Position numbers and translations under genes: made by a program. This document shows, in pieces, positions 37,626-43,956 of a stretch of DNA of 64,000 bases (position 1 is the first letter of the stretch; every line of letters begins with the position of its first letter). The notes beneath the pieces were generated by a model. The model saw only the letters and a list, made by a program, of their open reading frames with translations, was not told where the DNA came from and did no database searches. The stretch is from Luteibacter sp. UNC138MFCol5.1. Its GTDB lineage: Bacteria; Pseudomonadota; Gammaproteobacteria; Xanthomonadales; Rhodanobacteraceae. The stretch spans positions 767,076-831,075 of the forward strand of contig NZ_FODZ01000002.1 in assembly GCF_900110505.1 (NCBI RefSeq). The letters are read 5' to 3'.

Positions 37626-38215
37626 CGCCCGCGCACGACGCCGTGATCCTCGCGGCGGGCGGCAGCCGGCGCCTCGGCCGTCCGAAGCAGTTGCTCCGTC
37701 GGGACGGTGAAACGCTGATCGCGCGCGTCGCGCGACTGGTGCTGGCCACCGCGCCGGCGCGCACGATCGTCGTGACCGGCGCCCATCGCGAAGAGGTCGC
37801 CGCGGCGGTGTCGGGCCTCGACATCGAGATCGTGACGAACGACGCGTGGACCGAAGGCATGGCCTCGTCGCTGCGCGCGGCGGCGCGCTCGCTCGCGGGA
37901 CGCGACCGGCCGGTCCTGGTGGCCGTAGTCGACCAGCCCGCGCTCGACGATTCGCACCTTCGCGCGCTGCTCGACGCCCACCGCGACGACCGCGACACGG
38001 TGAGTGCGTACGGCGACGCGCAGGGCGTCCCGGCCGTCCTGCGCGCTTCGACGTTCGCGCGCGCCGCGACCCTGCGGGGCGATACCGGATTCCGGCGGCT
38101 CTGGACGGATGCGGATCCCCGCACCGTTCGCGCCGACACGCTCGCGCACGACCTGGACGACCTCGACGATCTCCGTGTCGCCGTCGCGGCGGGCTGGGTG
38201 GACACGTCCGGCTGA
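37622..38215 (+). CDS. mocA: Molybdenum cofactor cytidylyltransferase (MocA-like)
   Basis: Nucleotidyltransferase of 197 residues that would convert Mo-MPT to the cytosine dinucleotide form used by xanthine dehydrogenase-type enzymes. The MobA/MocA signature is HDAVILAAGGSRRLGRPKQL at the N-terminus, followed by VVTGAHREEVAAAV, NDAWTEGMASSLRAAA, LVAVVDQPALDDSHLRALLD and FRRLWTD. Start at GTG 37622, overlapping the xdhC stop (GTGA). Coupling with XdhC is typical. Specificity for CTP rather than GTP is inferred from this pairing. Confidence 0.85.
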   Translation: MTPAHDAVILAAGGSRRLGRPKQLLRRDGETLIARVARLVLATAPARTIVVTGAHREEVAAAVSGLDIEIVTNDAWTEGMASSLRAAARSLAGRDRPVLVAVVDQPALDDSHLRALLDAHRDDRDTVSAYGDAQGVPAVLRASTFARAATLRGDTGFRRLWTDADPRTVRADTLAHDLDDLDDLRVAVAAGWVDTSG

Positions 38216-38251
38216 GAGCGCATACTCGACGCGTCCCCACGGAGTGCCGTC

Positions 38252-39076
38252 GTGACCGACACGCGTCTCGTCTACCGCCATCGCTGGCCTGTCCGCGTGA
38301 TGCACTGGATCAACGTGGTCTGCCTTTGCGTCCTTCTCGGCAGCGGCCTGCAGATATTCAACGCCCACCCGGCGCTGTACTGGGGCGAGCGTTCCCATTT
38401 CGACACGCCGCTGCTCGCGCTCGAAGGCGGACAGGACCCGGCCGGCCGGCCCGTCGGCACGACACGCATCGGAAGCCACTCGTTCGATACGACGGGCGTG
38501 CTCGGAGCGTCCCGTGTCGATGGCGAGTGGACGGCGCGGGGCTTTCCCGCCTGGGCGACGATTCCCGGCCCCGGCTGGCTCGCCATGGGACGGCGCTGGC
38601 ACTTCTTCTTCGGCTGGCTTTTCGTCGCCAACGGCATCGCCTACGTGGGCTGGTCGCTGGCTAGCCGCCACTTCGCACGCGACCTCGTGCCGACCCGCCG
38701 CGACTGGCGCGGTATCGGCCGCTCGATCGTCGACCACCTGCGATTCCGTCATGCCGAAGGCGATGACGCCCTGCGTTACAACGTGCTGCAGCGCCTGGCC
38801 TACCTCTTCGCGATCGTCGTGCTCGGTGGCGGCATCGTCCTGATGGGGCTCGCCATGTCGCCGCGCATGGACGCCGTCCTGCACTGGCTGGTCGATCTCG
38901 TCGGCGGCCGCCAGTCCGCGCGGACGATTCACTTCGTCATCGCGATGGCGTTCGTCGCCTTCGTTCTCGTCCACGTGTTCGAGGTACTGGTCAGCGGGCC
39001 GCTCAACCAGCTCCGCGGCATGATCACCGGCTGGTACCGCGTGCGCGCGGATCGCAAGGAGGTGCCCCATGACTGA
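38252..39076 (+). CDS. Cytochrome b/b6-domain membrane protein (molybdoenzyme partner)
   Basis: Inner-membrane di-haem cytochrome b561-like subunit, 274 residues, with four or five hydrophobic segments. Candidate haem His residues lie in VMHWINVVCLCVLLGSGLQI, RRWHFFFGWLFVANGIAYVG, VLHWLVDLVGG and TIHFVIAMAFVAFVLVHVFE. GTG start at 38252 with GGAG 7 nt upstream. It overlaps the following molybdoprotein gene by 8 nt, so the two very likely form one membrane-anchored electron-transfer complex between the quinone pool and a periplasmic molybdenum centre. Confidence 0.88.
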   Translation: MTDTRLVYRHRWPVRVMHWINVVCLCVLLGSGLQIFNAHPALYWGERSHFDTPLLALEGGQDPAGRPVGTTRIGSHSFDTTGVLGASRVDGEWTARGFPAWATIPGPGWLAMGRRWHFFFGWLFVANGIAYVGWSLASRHFARDLVPTRRDWRGIGRSIVDHLRFRHAEGDDALRYNVLQRLAYLFAIVVLGGGIVLMGLAMSPRMDAVLHWLVDLVGGRQSARTIHFVIAMAFVAFVLVHVFEVLVSGPLNQLRGMITGWYRVRADRKEVPHD

Positions 39077-39824
39077 CCGCCGCCGTTTCCTGCGCAACGC
39101 GGTGCTCGCGATGGGAGGCGCGGCCCTCGCCGGCTGCGACGCGATCTCGCAGAGCGATACCGGTGAGAAGGTGCTCGATTCGGCCGAGGGCGTGACGCGT
39201 CGCGTCCAGCGCCTGCTCTCGCCCTCCACCGCGCTCGCGAAGGAATTCACGGAGGCGGACATCTCCCCGGTGTTCAAGGCGAACGGAAGCACCCTCCCCG
39301 ACACGCCCGAGTACCAGGCGCTCATGCGCGACCATTTCGCCGGATACCGTCTCGACGTGGGTGGCCTCGTCGCCAGGCCCACGCAGTTCTCGCTCGATGC
39401 GCTCAGGGCGCTGGGAACGCGTACGCAGATCACGCGTCACGACTGCGTCGAGGGCTGGAGCGTGATCGGCAAATGGACCGGCACCCCGCTGGGCGTCGTG
39501 CTCGACCACGTGCAACCCCGGCCGGATGCACGCTATGTGGTGTTCCATTGCTTCGACCACATCGAAGAGGACACGCCGTACTACGAGAGCATCGACCTGA
39601 CGGAAGCGCGGCATCCGCAGACGCTGCTCGCCTACGCCCTCAACGACGCGACGCTGCCCGTCGCCAACGGCGCGCCCCTGCGGCTTCGCGTCGAGCGCCA
39701 GCTCGGCTACAAGCACGCCAAGTACCTTCGCCGGATCGAGCTCGTCGACAGCTTCGAGCGCATCGGCGAAGGCAGGGGCGGTTACTGGGAAGACAACGGT
39801 TACGAGTGGTACGCGGGTATCTGA
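39069..39824 (+). CDS. Tat-exported molybdopterin-dependent oxidoreductase (sulfite oxidase fold)
   Basis: 251 residues. The Tat motif RRRFLRN starts the signal, and the hydrophobic stretch ends in a lipobox ALAGC, so it is predicted to be a Tat-exported lipoprotein facing the periplasm. The sulfite-oxidase-type Mo domain shows YRLDVGGLVARPTQFSLDAL, QITRHDCVEGWSVIGKWTGT (the Cys ligand of Mo), VVFHCFDHIEEDTPYYESID, LLAYALNDATLPVANGAPLR and LGYKHAKYLRRIELVD. The domain is short and lacks a dimerisation domain, like MsrP/YedY. The substrate is unknown. It is encoded with the cytochrome b gene and beside the Moco genes. Confidence 0.9.
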   Translation: MTDRRRFLRNAVLAMGGAALAGCDAISQSDTGEKVLDSAEGVTRRVQRLLSPSTALAKEFTEADISPVFKANGSTLPDTPEYQALMRDHFAGYRLDVGGLVARPTQFSLDALRALGTRTQITRHDCVEGWSVIGKWTGTPLGVVLDHVQPRPDARYVVFHCFDHIEEDTPYYESIDLTEARHPQTLLAYALNDATLPVANGAPLRLRVERQLGYKHAKYLRRIELVDSFERIGEGRGGYWEDNGYEWYAGI

Positions 39825-39851
39825 CCGGCGTTTTTCCGCAGCGCGTCACGA

Positions 39852-39872
39852 GGAGTCTGAAAAAAAGACTCC
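39852..39872 (+). promoter_or_regulatory. Hairpin in the leader region of the HU-like gene
   Basis: GGAGTCT-N7-AGACTCC, perfect 7-bp arms with an A-rich loop, 28 nt after the molybdoprotein stop. No T run follows directly, though TATTTTTT comes 20 nt later. It may end the upstream transcript or mark the HU promoter region. Confidence 0.35.
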
Positions 39873-39993
39873 AAAAGGCCAATATTTTTTCGCGGACCCT
39901 ATTTTCAGCGGACGAAAGCAACGCTAGAGTGAGTCGCCCGCTGGGCACCGGCCGGAAAGGCCGCCTCTTTCGAACAAAGTGACAAGGATAACC

Positions 39994-40389
39994 ATGGCCA
40001 AGACCACCAAAACGGCGGCGAAGAAGGCCGCTGCCAAGGCTCCCGCCAAGGCTGCGAAGGCGCCGGCCGCCCTCAAGCCCATCAAGGATCCGCTTTCGAA
40101 GTCCTCGCTCGTCTCGCACATCGTCGAGCAGAGCGGCGTCGACAGCAAGAGCGTGAAGGCCGTGCTGGCCTCGCTCGAAGGCGCGATCTCCGCGTCCGTG
40201 CACAAGAAGGGCGCTGGCACGTTCACGCTGCCGGGCCTGCTGAAGATCACCTCGGTCGCCGTCGCCGCGAAGCCGAAGCGCAAGGGCAAGGACCCGTTCA
40301 CGGGTGAAGAGCGCTGGTTCGCCGCCAAGCCGGCGTCCGTCAAGGTCAAGGTCCGTCCGCTCAAGAAGCTGAAGGACGCGGCCGCCTGA
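39994..40389 (+). CDS. HU/IHF-family DNA-binding protein with Lys/Ala-rich N-terminal tail
   Basis: Nucleoid protein of 131 residues. The first 25 or so residues are a histone H1-like tail (MAKTTKTAAKKAAAKAPAKA). The HU core follows: LSKSSLVSHIVEQSGVDSKS, VKAVLASLEGAISASVHKKG, AGTFTLPGLLKITSVAVAAK, then the DNA-binding arm region with KRKGKDPFTGEERWFAAKPA in place of the usual RNP-TG motif. HU proteins bend and compact DNA; the tail probably adds non-specific DNA contacts. AAGGA precedes the ATG at 39994. A strong terminator follows, so it is monocistronic. Confidence 0.88.
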   Translation: MAKTTKTAAKKAAAKAPAKAAKAPAALKPIKDPLSKSSLVSHIVEQSGVDSKSVKAVLASLEGAISASVHKKGAGTFTLPGLLKITSVAVAAKPKRKGKDPFTGEERWFAAKPASVKVKVRPLKKLKDAAA

Positions 40390-40430
40390 TCCTTCGCGGT
40401 GGTTCGCCACCGCGACCGACGAGGCAACCG

Positions 40431-40460
40431 AAAGCCCCCGCTCCGGCGGGGGCTTTTTTT
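40431..40460 (+). terminator. Rho-independent terminator after the HU-like gene
   Basis: AAAGCCCCCGCTCCGGCGGGGG then CTTTTTTT: stem GCCCCCG/CGGGGGC with a short loop and seven T, about 40 nt behind the stop. Confidence 0.92.
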
Positions 40461-40499
40461 ATGGGACTTCGCCGCGACCACCGAGCGCCTCGCCGCGGG

Positions 40500-40578
40500 C
40501 ACCGGCGTGCGCCGGTGCGACGTGAGGGGGCCGCCACGCCCCGACATCCACAACCGTCACCCCGGCGCACGCCGGGGT
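40500..40578. repeat. Pair of REP-like palindromes, family C
   Basis: CACCGGC-GTGC-GCCGGTG (40500-40517, same as at 12555) and ACCCCGGCG-CA-CGCCGGGGT (40559-40578). They lie between the HU terminator and the promoter of the cysteine-rich leader. The rest of 40461-40627 shows no gene. Confidence 0.65.
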
Positions 40579-40627
40579 CCAAGGCCCCGGTCCCCGAGGA
40601 TGCGTCAAGCGCTCCGCTGTCGCCCGG

Positions 40628-40658
40628 TTGACATCGTTTTCCCCATGCCACAGCATGG
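40628..40658 (+). promoter_or_regulatory. Putative promoter with overlapping palindrome upstream of the polycysteine ORF
   Basis: Perfect -35 TTGACA (40628-40633). At 17-nt spacing the -10 would be CAGCAT (40651-40656), weak with three matches. It sits in a perfect palindrome CCATGC-CACA-GCATGG (40643-40658). A strong -35 with a poor, palindrome-covered -10 suggests control by a bound regulator. The predicted transcript would begin about 48 nt before the small reading frame. Confidence 0.45.
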
Positions 40659-40711
40659 CCCGACGATCTGGCCATCCAGACGTCTCACCGGGCCACCCAC
40701 ACGAGGCATCC

Positions 40712-40801
40712 GTGAACCCGAACCCGCAGCACATCGTCAACACGCCTTCCCTGCCGACCACCCTGCTGGTCGCGGCGTGTTGTTGCTGTTGTCGGGCGTA
40801 A
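40712..40801 (+). CDS. Polycysteine small ORF, probable cysteine-responsive leader peptide
   Basis: A 29-codon frame from GTG 40712 to TAA 40799-40801. GAGG at 40703-40706 lies 5 nt upstream of the start, a good ribosome-binding site. The peptide reads MNPNPQHIVNTPSLPTTL, then LVAACCCCCRA: five consecutive cysteine codons (40778-40792, four TGT and one TGC) just before the end. It lies 186 nt upstream of a TonB receptor, with a hairpin 7 nt after its stop. Polycysteine leader peptides are known in mycobacteria as cysteine-responsive attenuators of sulfur genes, and short Cys motifs sense copper upstream of TonB receptors in Bordetella. It is most likely a sensor rather than a working peptide, though a metal-binding or modified peptide is not excluded. 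Confidence 0.7.
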   Translation: MNPNPQHIVNTPSLPTTLLVAACCCCCRA

Positions 40802-40808
40802 ACGCCTC

Positions 40809-40832
40809 GCGCTGACGCCTTCGGCGTAGCGC
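40809..40832 (+). promoter_or_regulatory. Stem-loop directly after the polycysteine ORF
   Basis: GCGCTGACGCC-TTC-GGCGTAGCGC: ten base pairs with one bulged G, starting 7 nt behind the TAA. A ribosome ending at the stop would cover the 5' arm, while one stalled on the Cys codons would leave it free. A C/T-rich tract follows (TTCTCCCCCTTC; later CCATCCCCGTTTTTCC), which resembles an unstructured Rho-loading region more than an intrinsic terminator. A second weaker hairpin is at 40853-40875. Confidence 0.5.
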
Positions 40833-40987
40833 TTCTCCCCCTTCGCGAACGAACGGCCGCCCGATCGCGGTCCGTCGCTGCCATCCCCGTTTTTCCAAGC
40901 CTTCGCCCTCGCGGCGAGCTAGCGTCGTTCGCGTGCGTGTCGCGAATGGCGTCGTTCATCCATCGCTACCCCCATAGGATCGCCCCC

Positions 40988-43381
40988 ATGCTTCACCTCC
41001 CCTTCCGTCGCCCCACGCTTTTCGTCCTGATCGCCGCCGCCCTCGCGCCGGCCGCGCATGCGCAGGACACACCCTCCGATGCGCAGGCCAAGCCTCCCAC
41101 GAACCTGGAATCGGTGGTCGTGACGGGCACGCGCTCGGTCAACCGCAGCCAGGAAAGCTCGCTCTCGCCGATCGACATCGTGACGGCGAAGGACCTCCAG
41201 TCGGTGGGCGACACGCAGCTGGGTGCCGTGTTGTCGCGACTCGTGCCGTCGCTGAACTTCCCGCGCGCTCCCGGTAACGACGGCTCGGGCATCGTGCGTC
41301 CGGCCGCGTTGCGCGGCCTGTCGCCGGACGAGACGCTCGTGCTCGTCAACGGCAAGCGGTGGCACACCACGGCCCTGCTCAACCTGCAGGGCGCGCTGGG
41401 ACGCGGCTCGGCGCCCGCCGACCTGAACTCGATCCCGATTTCCGCCGTGGATCACATCGAGGTGCTGCGCGACGGCGCCTCGGCGCAATACGGTTCCGAT
41501 GCCATCGCGGGCGTGATCAACATCGTCCTCAAGGGCGCCGCGAAGGAAGCCAGCAATTCGGCGAGCATCACCGCGGGCCGGTACAGCGCGGGCGACGGCA
41601 AGCAATGGCAGGGCGAGGCGAGCATCGGCGTGCCGCTCGGCGGCGACAAGGGCTGGGCCCGCCTGAGCGTCGTGCAGGGGCACGCCGATGCGACGAACCG
41701 CGGCGGTCGCGACTTCCGCGATCCGTCCTCGCCGGTCTACGGCCAGCGCACGCAGCGCATCGGCGAGCCCGACATCAGCAACCACCGGGCGCTGCTCAAC
41801 GTGCAGTACGCCGTGACGTCGAACGCCGACTTCTACGCGTTCGCGAGCACGAGCAGCCGCGAGGGCACGTCGCCCGCGCTTTTCCGCACCTATAACAGCG
41901 CGCGCAACATACGCTCGATCTATCCGAACGGTTTCCTGCCCCTCAACGACGTGCGCTCGATCGACAGCGCCCTCGTCGCGGGCGTGCGCGGCACGACCGC
42001 GAGCGGATGGCGCTGGGACGTCAGCGGCAACTACGGACGCGACCACGTAAGCATCGACCCGATCCACACGCTCAACGTGGATCTCGGCGCGACGAGCCCG
42101 ACGCGTTTCAACGCGGGCCGGCTCATCGCCACGCAGAAGGCGTTCGACGTCGACATCGCGAAGGACCTCGCGGTGGGCTGGCTGCAGAACCCGGTCACCC
42201 TCGCGTTCGGCGTCGAGTACCTCTACCAGCGCTATGGCATCGAAGCGGGCGATCCGTCGTCGTACTTCGGGACGGGGTCGCAGGGATTCCCGGGCTTCAC
42301 ACCCGGCGACTCCGGCTACCACGCCCGACACGACGTCGCGGAGTACATCAGCCTCGAGAACCAGATCACGGACAAACTGAGCGGCTCGCTCGCCGTGCGC
42401 CACGAGGATTACACCGACTTCGGCAACACGACCTCCGGCACGCTATCGGCACGTTACGACTTCACCGACACGTTCGCCCTGCGTGGCACGGCCGGCACCG
42501 GATTCCGGGCGCCGTCGCTCGCGCAGCAGTTCTACACCACGACGTCGACCAACGTGATCGGCGGCGTGCCGACGCAGATCCGGAACTTCGCGGTGAGCGA
42601 TCCCGTCGCTCGCGCGCTGGGCGCGGAGCCGCTGAAAGCGGAGAAGTCGCACAACTACACGCTGGGCGCGACGTACCTGCCGGGCAACTGGACGTTCTCG
42701 CTCGACGTCTACCAGATCACGATCGGCAATCGCATCGTGCCCTCCGAGAACCTCGTCGGCGACGACGTTCGCGCCTACCTGACGAGCCAGGGCTACACCA
42801 ACATCCAGGGCGGCAGTTACTTCACCAACGCCCTGAAGACGCGCACCCGCGGCGTCGATTTCAGCAGCGGTTACCGGCTCGACCTCGGCAACGCGGGCCT
42901 GCTGCAGCTGACCGCGGCGTACAACCGCAACCACACCTCGATCCTGTCGGTGGCGCCGAATCCGCCGCAGCTCGCACAGAACGGGCTCGAACTGGTGCGC
43001 GTGGGCCATATCGCGCAGGGCTACATCACCGAGGGCGCGCCACGCGACAAGATCGCGCTCGGCGGCGATTACACCCTCGGCGCGTGGAACTTCCACAGCG
43101 CGCTCACGCGTTACGGGCAGTTCCGCCAGAACCAGGATCCGATCAGCAACCCGGGCTACGACCAGGTCTTCCCGGCCCGCTGGCTGCTCGACCTGTCGGC
43201 CAGCTTCGCCACGGCCGGATGGACGTTCACGGCCGGCGTGGACAACCTCACCAACGTGTATCCGCAGAAGTACAAGGCAGGGAGCGACGGTGCCGTCGGC
43301 GGCACCTGGCCGTACCCGGATTACTCGCCGTTCGGCTACAGCGGCCGCTATCTCTACACGCGGGTCGCGTACCGCTGGTAA
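40988..43381 (+). CDS. TonB-dependent outer-membrane receptor (downstream of polycysteine leader)
   Basis: 797-residue TonB-dependent transporter. The start at 40988 has AGGA 8 nt upstream and gives a signal peptide (MLHLPFRRPTLFVLIAAALA, cleaved near AHA-QD). TonB box LESVVVTGTR, plug domain (IDIVTAKDLQSVGDTQLGAV, LVNGKRWHTTALLN, VDHIEVLRDGASAQYGSDAI, AGVINIVLKG), then the barrel with FRAPSLAQQFY, WTFTAGVDNLTNVYPQKY and a terminal aromatic (RVAYRW). The substrate is not readable. The polycysteine leader suggests expression tied to cysteine or sulfur supply, so a sulfur-containing ligand is a reasonable guess. It ends at a REP palindrome. Confidence 0.93.
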   Translation: MLHLPFRRPTLFVLIAAALAPAAHAQDTPSDAQAKPPTNLESVVVTGTRSVNRSQESSLSPIDIVTAKDLQSVGDTQLGAVLSRLVPSLNFPRAPGNDGSGIVRPAALRGLSPDETLVLVNGKRWHTTALLNLQGALGRGSAPADLNSIPISAVDHIEVLRDGASAQYGSDAIAGVINIVLKGAAKEASNSASITAGRYSAGDGKQWQGEASIGVPLGGDKGWARLSVVQGHADATNRGGRDFRDPSSPVYGQRTQRIGEPDISNHRALLNVQYAVTSNADFYAFASTSSREGTSPALFRTYNSARNIRSIYPNGFLPLNDVRSIDSALVAGVRGTTASGWRWDVSGNYGRDHVSIDPIHTLNVDLGATSPTRFNAGRLIATQKAFDVDIAKDLAVGWLQNPVTLAFGVEYLYQRYGIEAGDPSSYFGTGSQGFPGFTPGDSGYHARHDVAEYISLENQITDKLSGSLAVRHEDYTDFGNTTSGTLSARYDFTDTFALRGTAGTGFRAPSLAQQFYTTTSTNVIGGVPTQIRNFAVSDPVARALGAEPLKAEKSHNYTLGATYLPGNWTFSLDVYQITIGNRIVPSENLVGDDVRAYLTSQGYTNIQGGSYFTNALKTRTRGVDFSSGYRLDLGNAGLLQLTAAYNRNHTSILSVAPNPPQLAQNGLELVRVGHIAQGYITEGAPRDKIALGGDYTLGAWNFHSALTRYGQFRQNQDPISNPGYDQVFPARWLLDLSASFATAGWTFTAGVDNLTNVYPQKYKAGSDGAVGGTWPYPDYSPFGYSGRYLYTRVAYRW

Positions 43382-43391
43382 GAAACCGCCT

Positions 43392-43484
43392 GTAGGAGCG
43401 GCCCTGGCCGCGACAGCCGTTCGCGACACGCCGCAGGACCTGTCGCTCTCCGCGAGAAGCTGTCGCGGCCAGGGCCGCTCCCAC
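43392..43484. repeat. REP palindrome, family A (GTAGGAGCGGCCC variant)
   Basis: 25-nt arms (GTAGGAGCGGCCCTGGCCGC... and ...GGCCAGGGCCGCTCCCAC) with one mismatch, about 43 nt apart, between the TonB receptor stop and the blaI operators. Confidence 0.88.
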
Positions 43485-43512
43485 ACCGGTGCCCCTCCCG
43501 GAAGTCATGCTT

Positions 43513-43555
43513 GACTACAGCTGTCGTCAGGCGCACCCTGCCTACAGCTGTAGTC
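43513..43555 (+). promoter_or_regulatory. Two BlaI-type operators upstream of blaI
   Basis: GACTACAGCTGTCGTC (43513-43528) and CTACAGCTGTAG (43542-43553), centres about 27 bp apart. Both contain TACAnnTGTA or a one-sided variant, the core bound by BlaI/MecI dimers. They lie just before the blaI ribosome-binding site (AGGAG 43556-43560), so BlaI very likely represses its own operon. Confidence 0.8.
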
Positions 43556-43568
43556 AGGAGCGGGCGGC

Positions 43569-43955
43569 ATGAGCAAGAAGACGATCGGCGACCAGGAACT
43601 GGCGCTGCTGCAGTACATCGAGGATGCCCCGAAGAGTTCGGTGGCGGAGGTTGTCGCGGGGTATGGCGAGTCGCGCGGCCTCGCCCGCTCGACGGTGCTG
43701 ACGATGATGGAGCGCCTCCGCGCGAAGGGTTACCTCACCCGCCGCCGGATCGACGGCAGTTTCCGCTACAGCGCGATCAACGGCACCGGCGAGGTGATGA
43801 CGGGCGCGGTCGCGCGCTTCGTCCAGAACACGTTGCAGGGATCGGTCTCGCCGTTCGTCGCGTGGATGTCCGAACGCGGCCAGGTCAGCGACAGCGAGCT
43901 GGCCGAACTCGAGGCACTGGTCGATACCCTGCAGTCGCGTCGCGAGAAGCGCTGA
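43569..43955 (+). CDS. blaI: BlaI/MecI/CopY-family transcriptional repressor
   Basis: Winged-helix dimeric repressor of 128 residues. Family features are ELALLQYIEDAPKSSVAEVV, STVLTMMERLRAKGYLTRRR (recognition helix and wing), DGSFRYSAIN and a C-terminal dimerisation and cleavage region (GAVARFVQNTLQGSVSPFVA, SELAELEALVDTLQSRREK). In the known system the M56 sensor triggers its proteolysis. Two matching operators precede the gene. The M56 gene follows after 1 nt. Confidence 0.93.
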   Translation: MSKKTIGDQELALLQYIEDAPKSSVAEVVAGYGESRGLARSTVLTMMERLRAKGYLTRRRIDGSFRYSAINGTGEVMTGAVARFVQNTLQGSVSPFVAWMSERGQVSDSELAELEALVDTLQSRREKR

Positions 43956-43956
43956 C

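Noticed and set aside
40799..40900. Intrinsic terminator between the polycysteine ORF and the receptor
   Set aside because: The strong stem at 40809-40832 is followed by TTCTCCCCC, and the only T5 run (about 40890) is 15 nt from the nearest weak stem. This does not meet the pattern, so I list the stem only as a regulatory candidate.
40459..40959. Minus-strand frame of 166 codons opposite the polycysteine ORF
   Set aside because: It spans a terminator and REP palindromes, and its sequence is Arg/Gly-rich without features. The plus-strand 29-codon ORF has the ribosome-binding site.
40937..40987. Upstream extension of the second TonB receptor (start near 40946)
   Set aside because: No ribosome-binding site, and it would put 14 polar and basic residues before the signal peptide. 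ATG 40988 has AGGA at good spacing.
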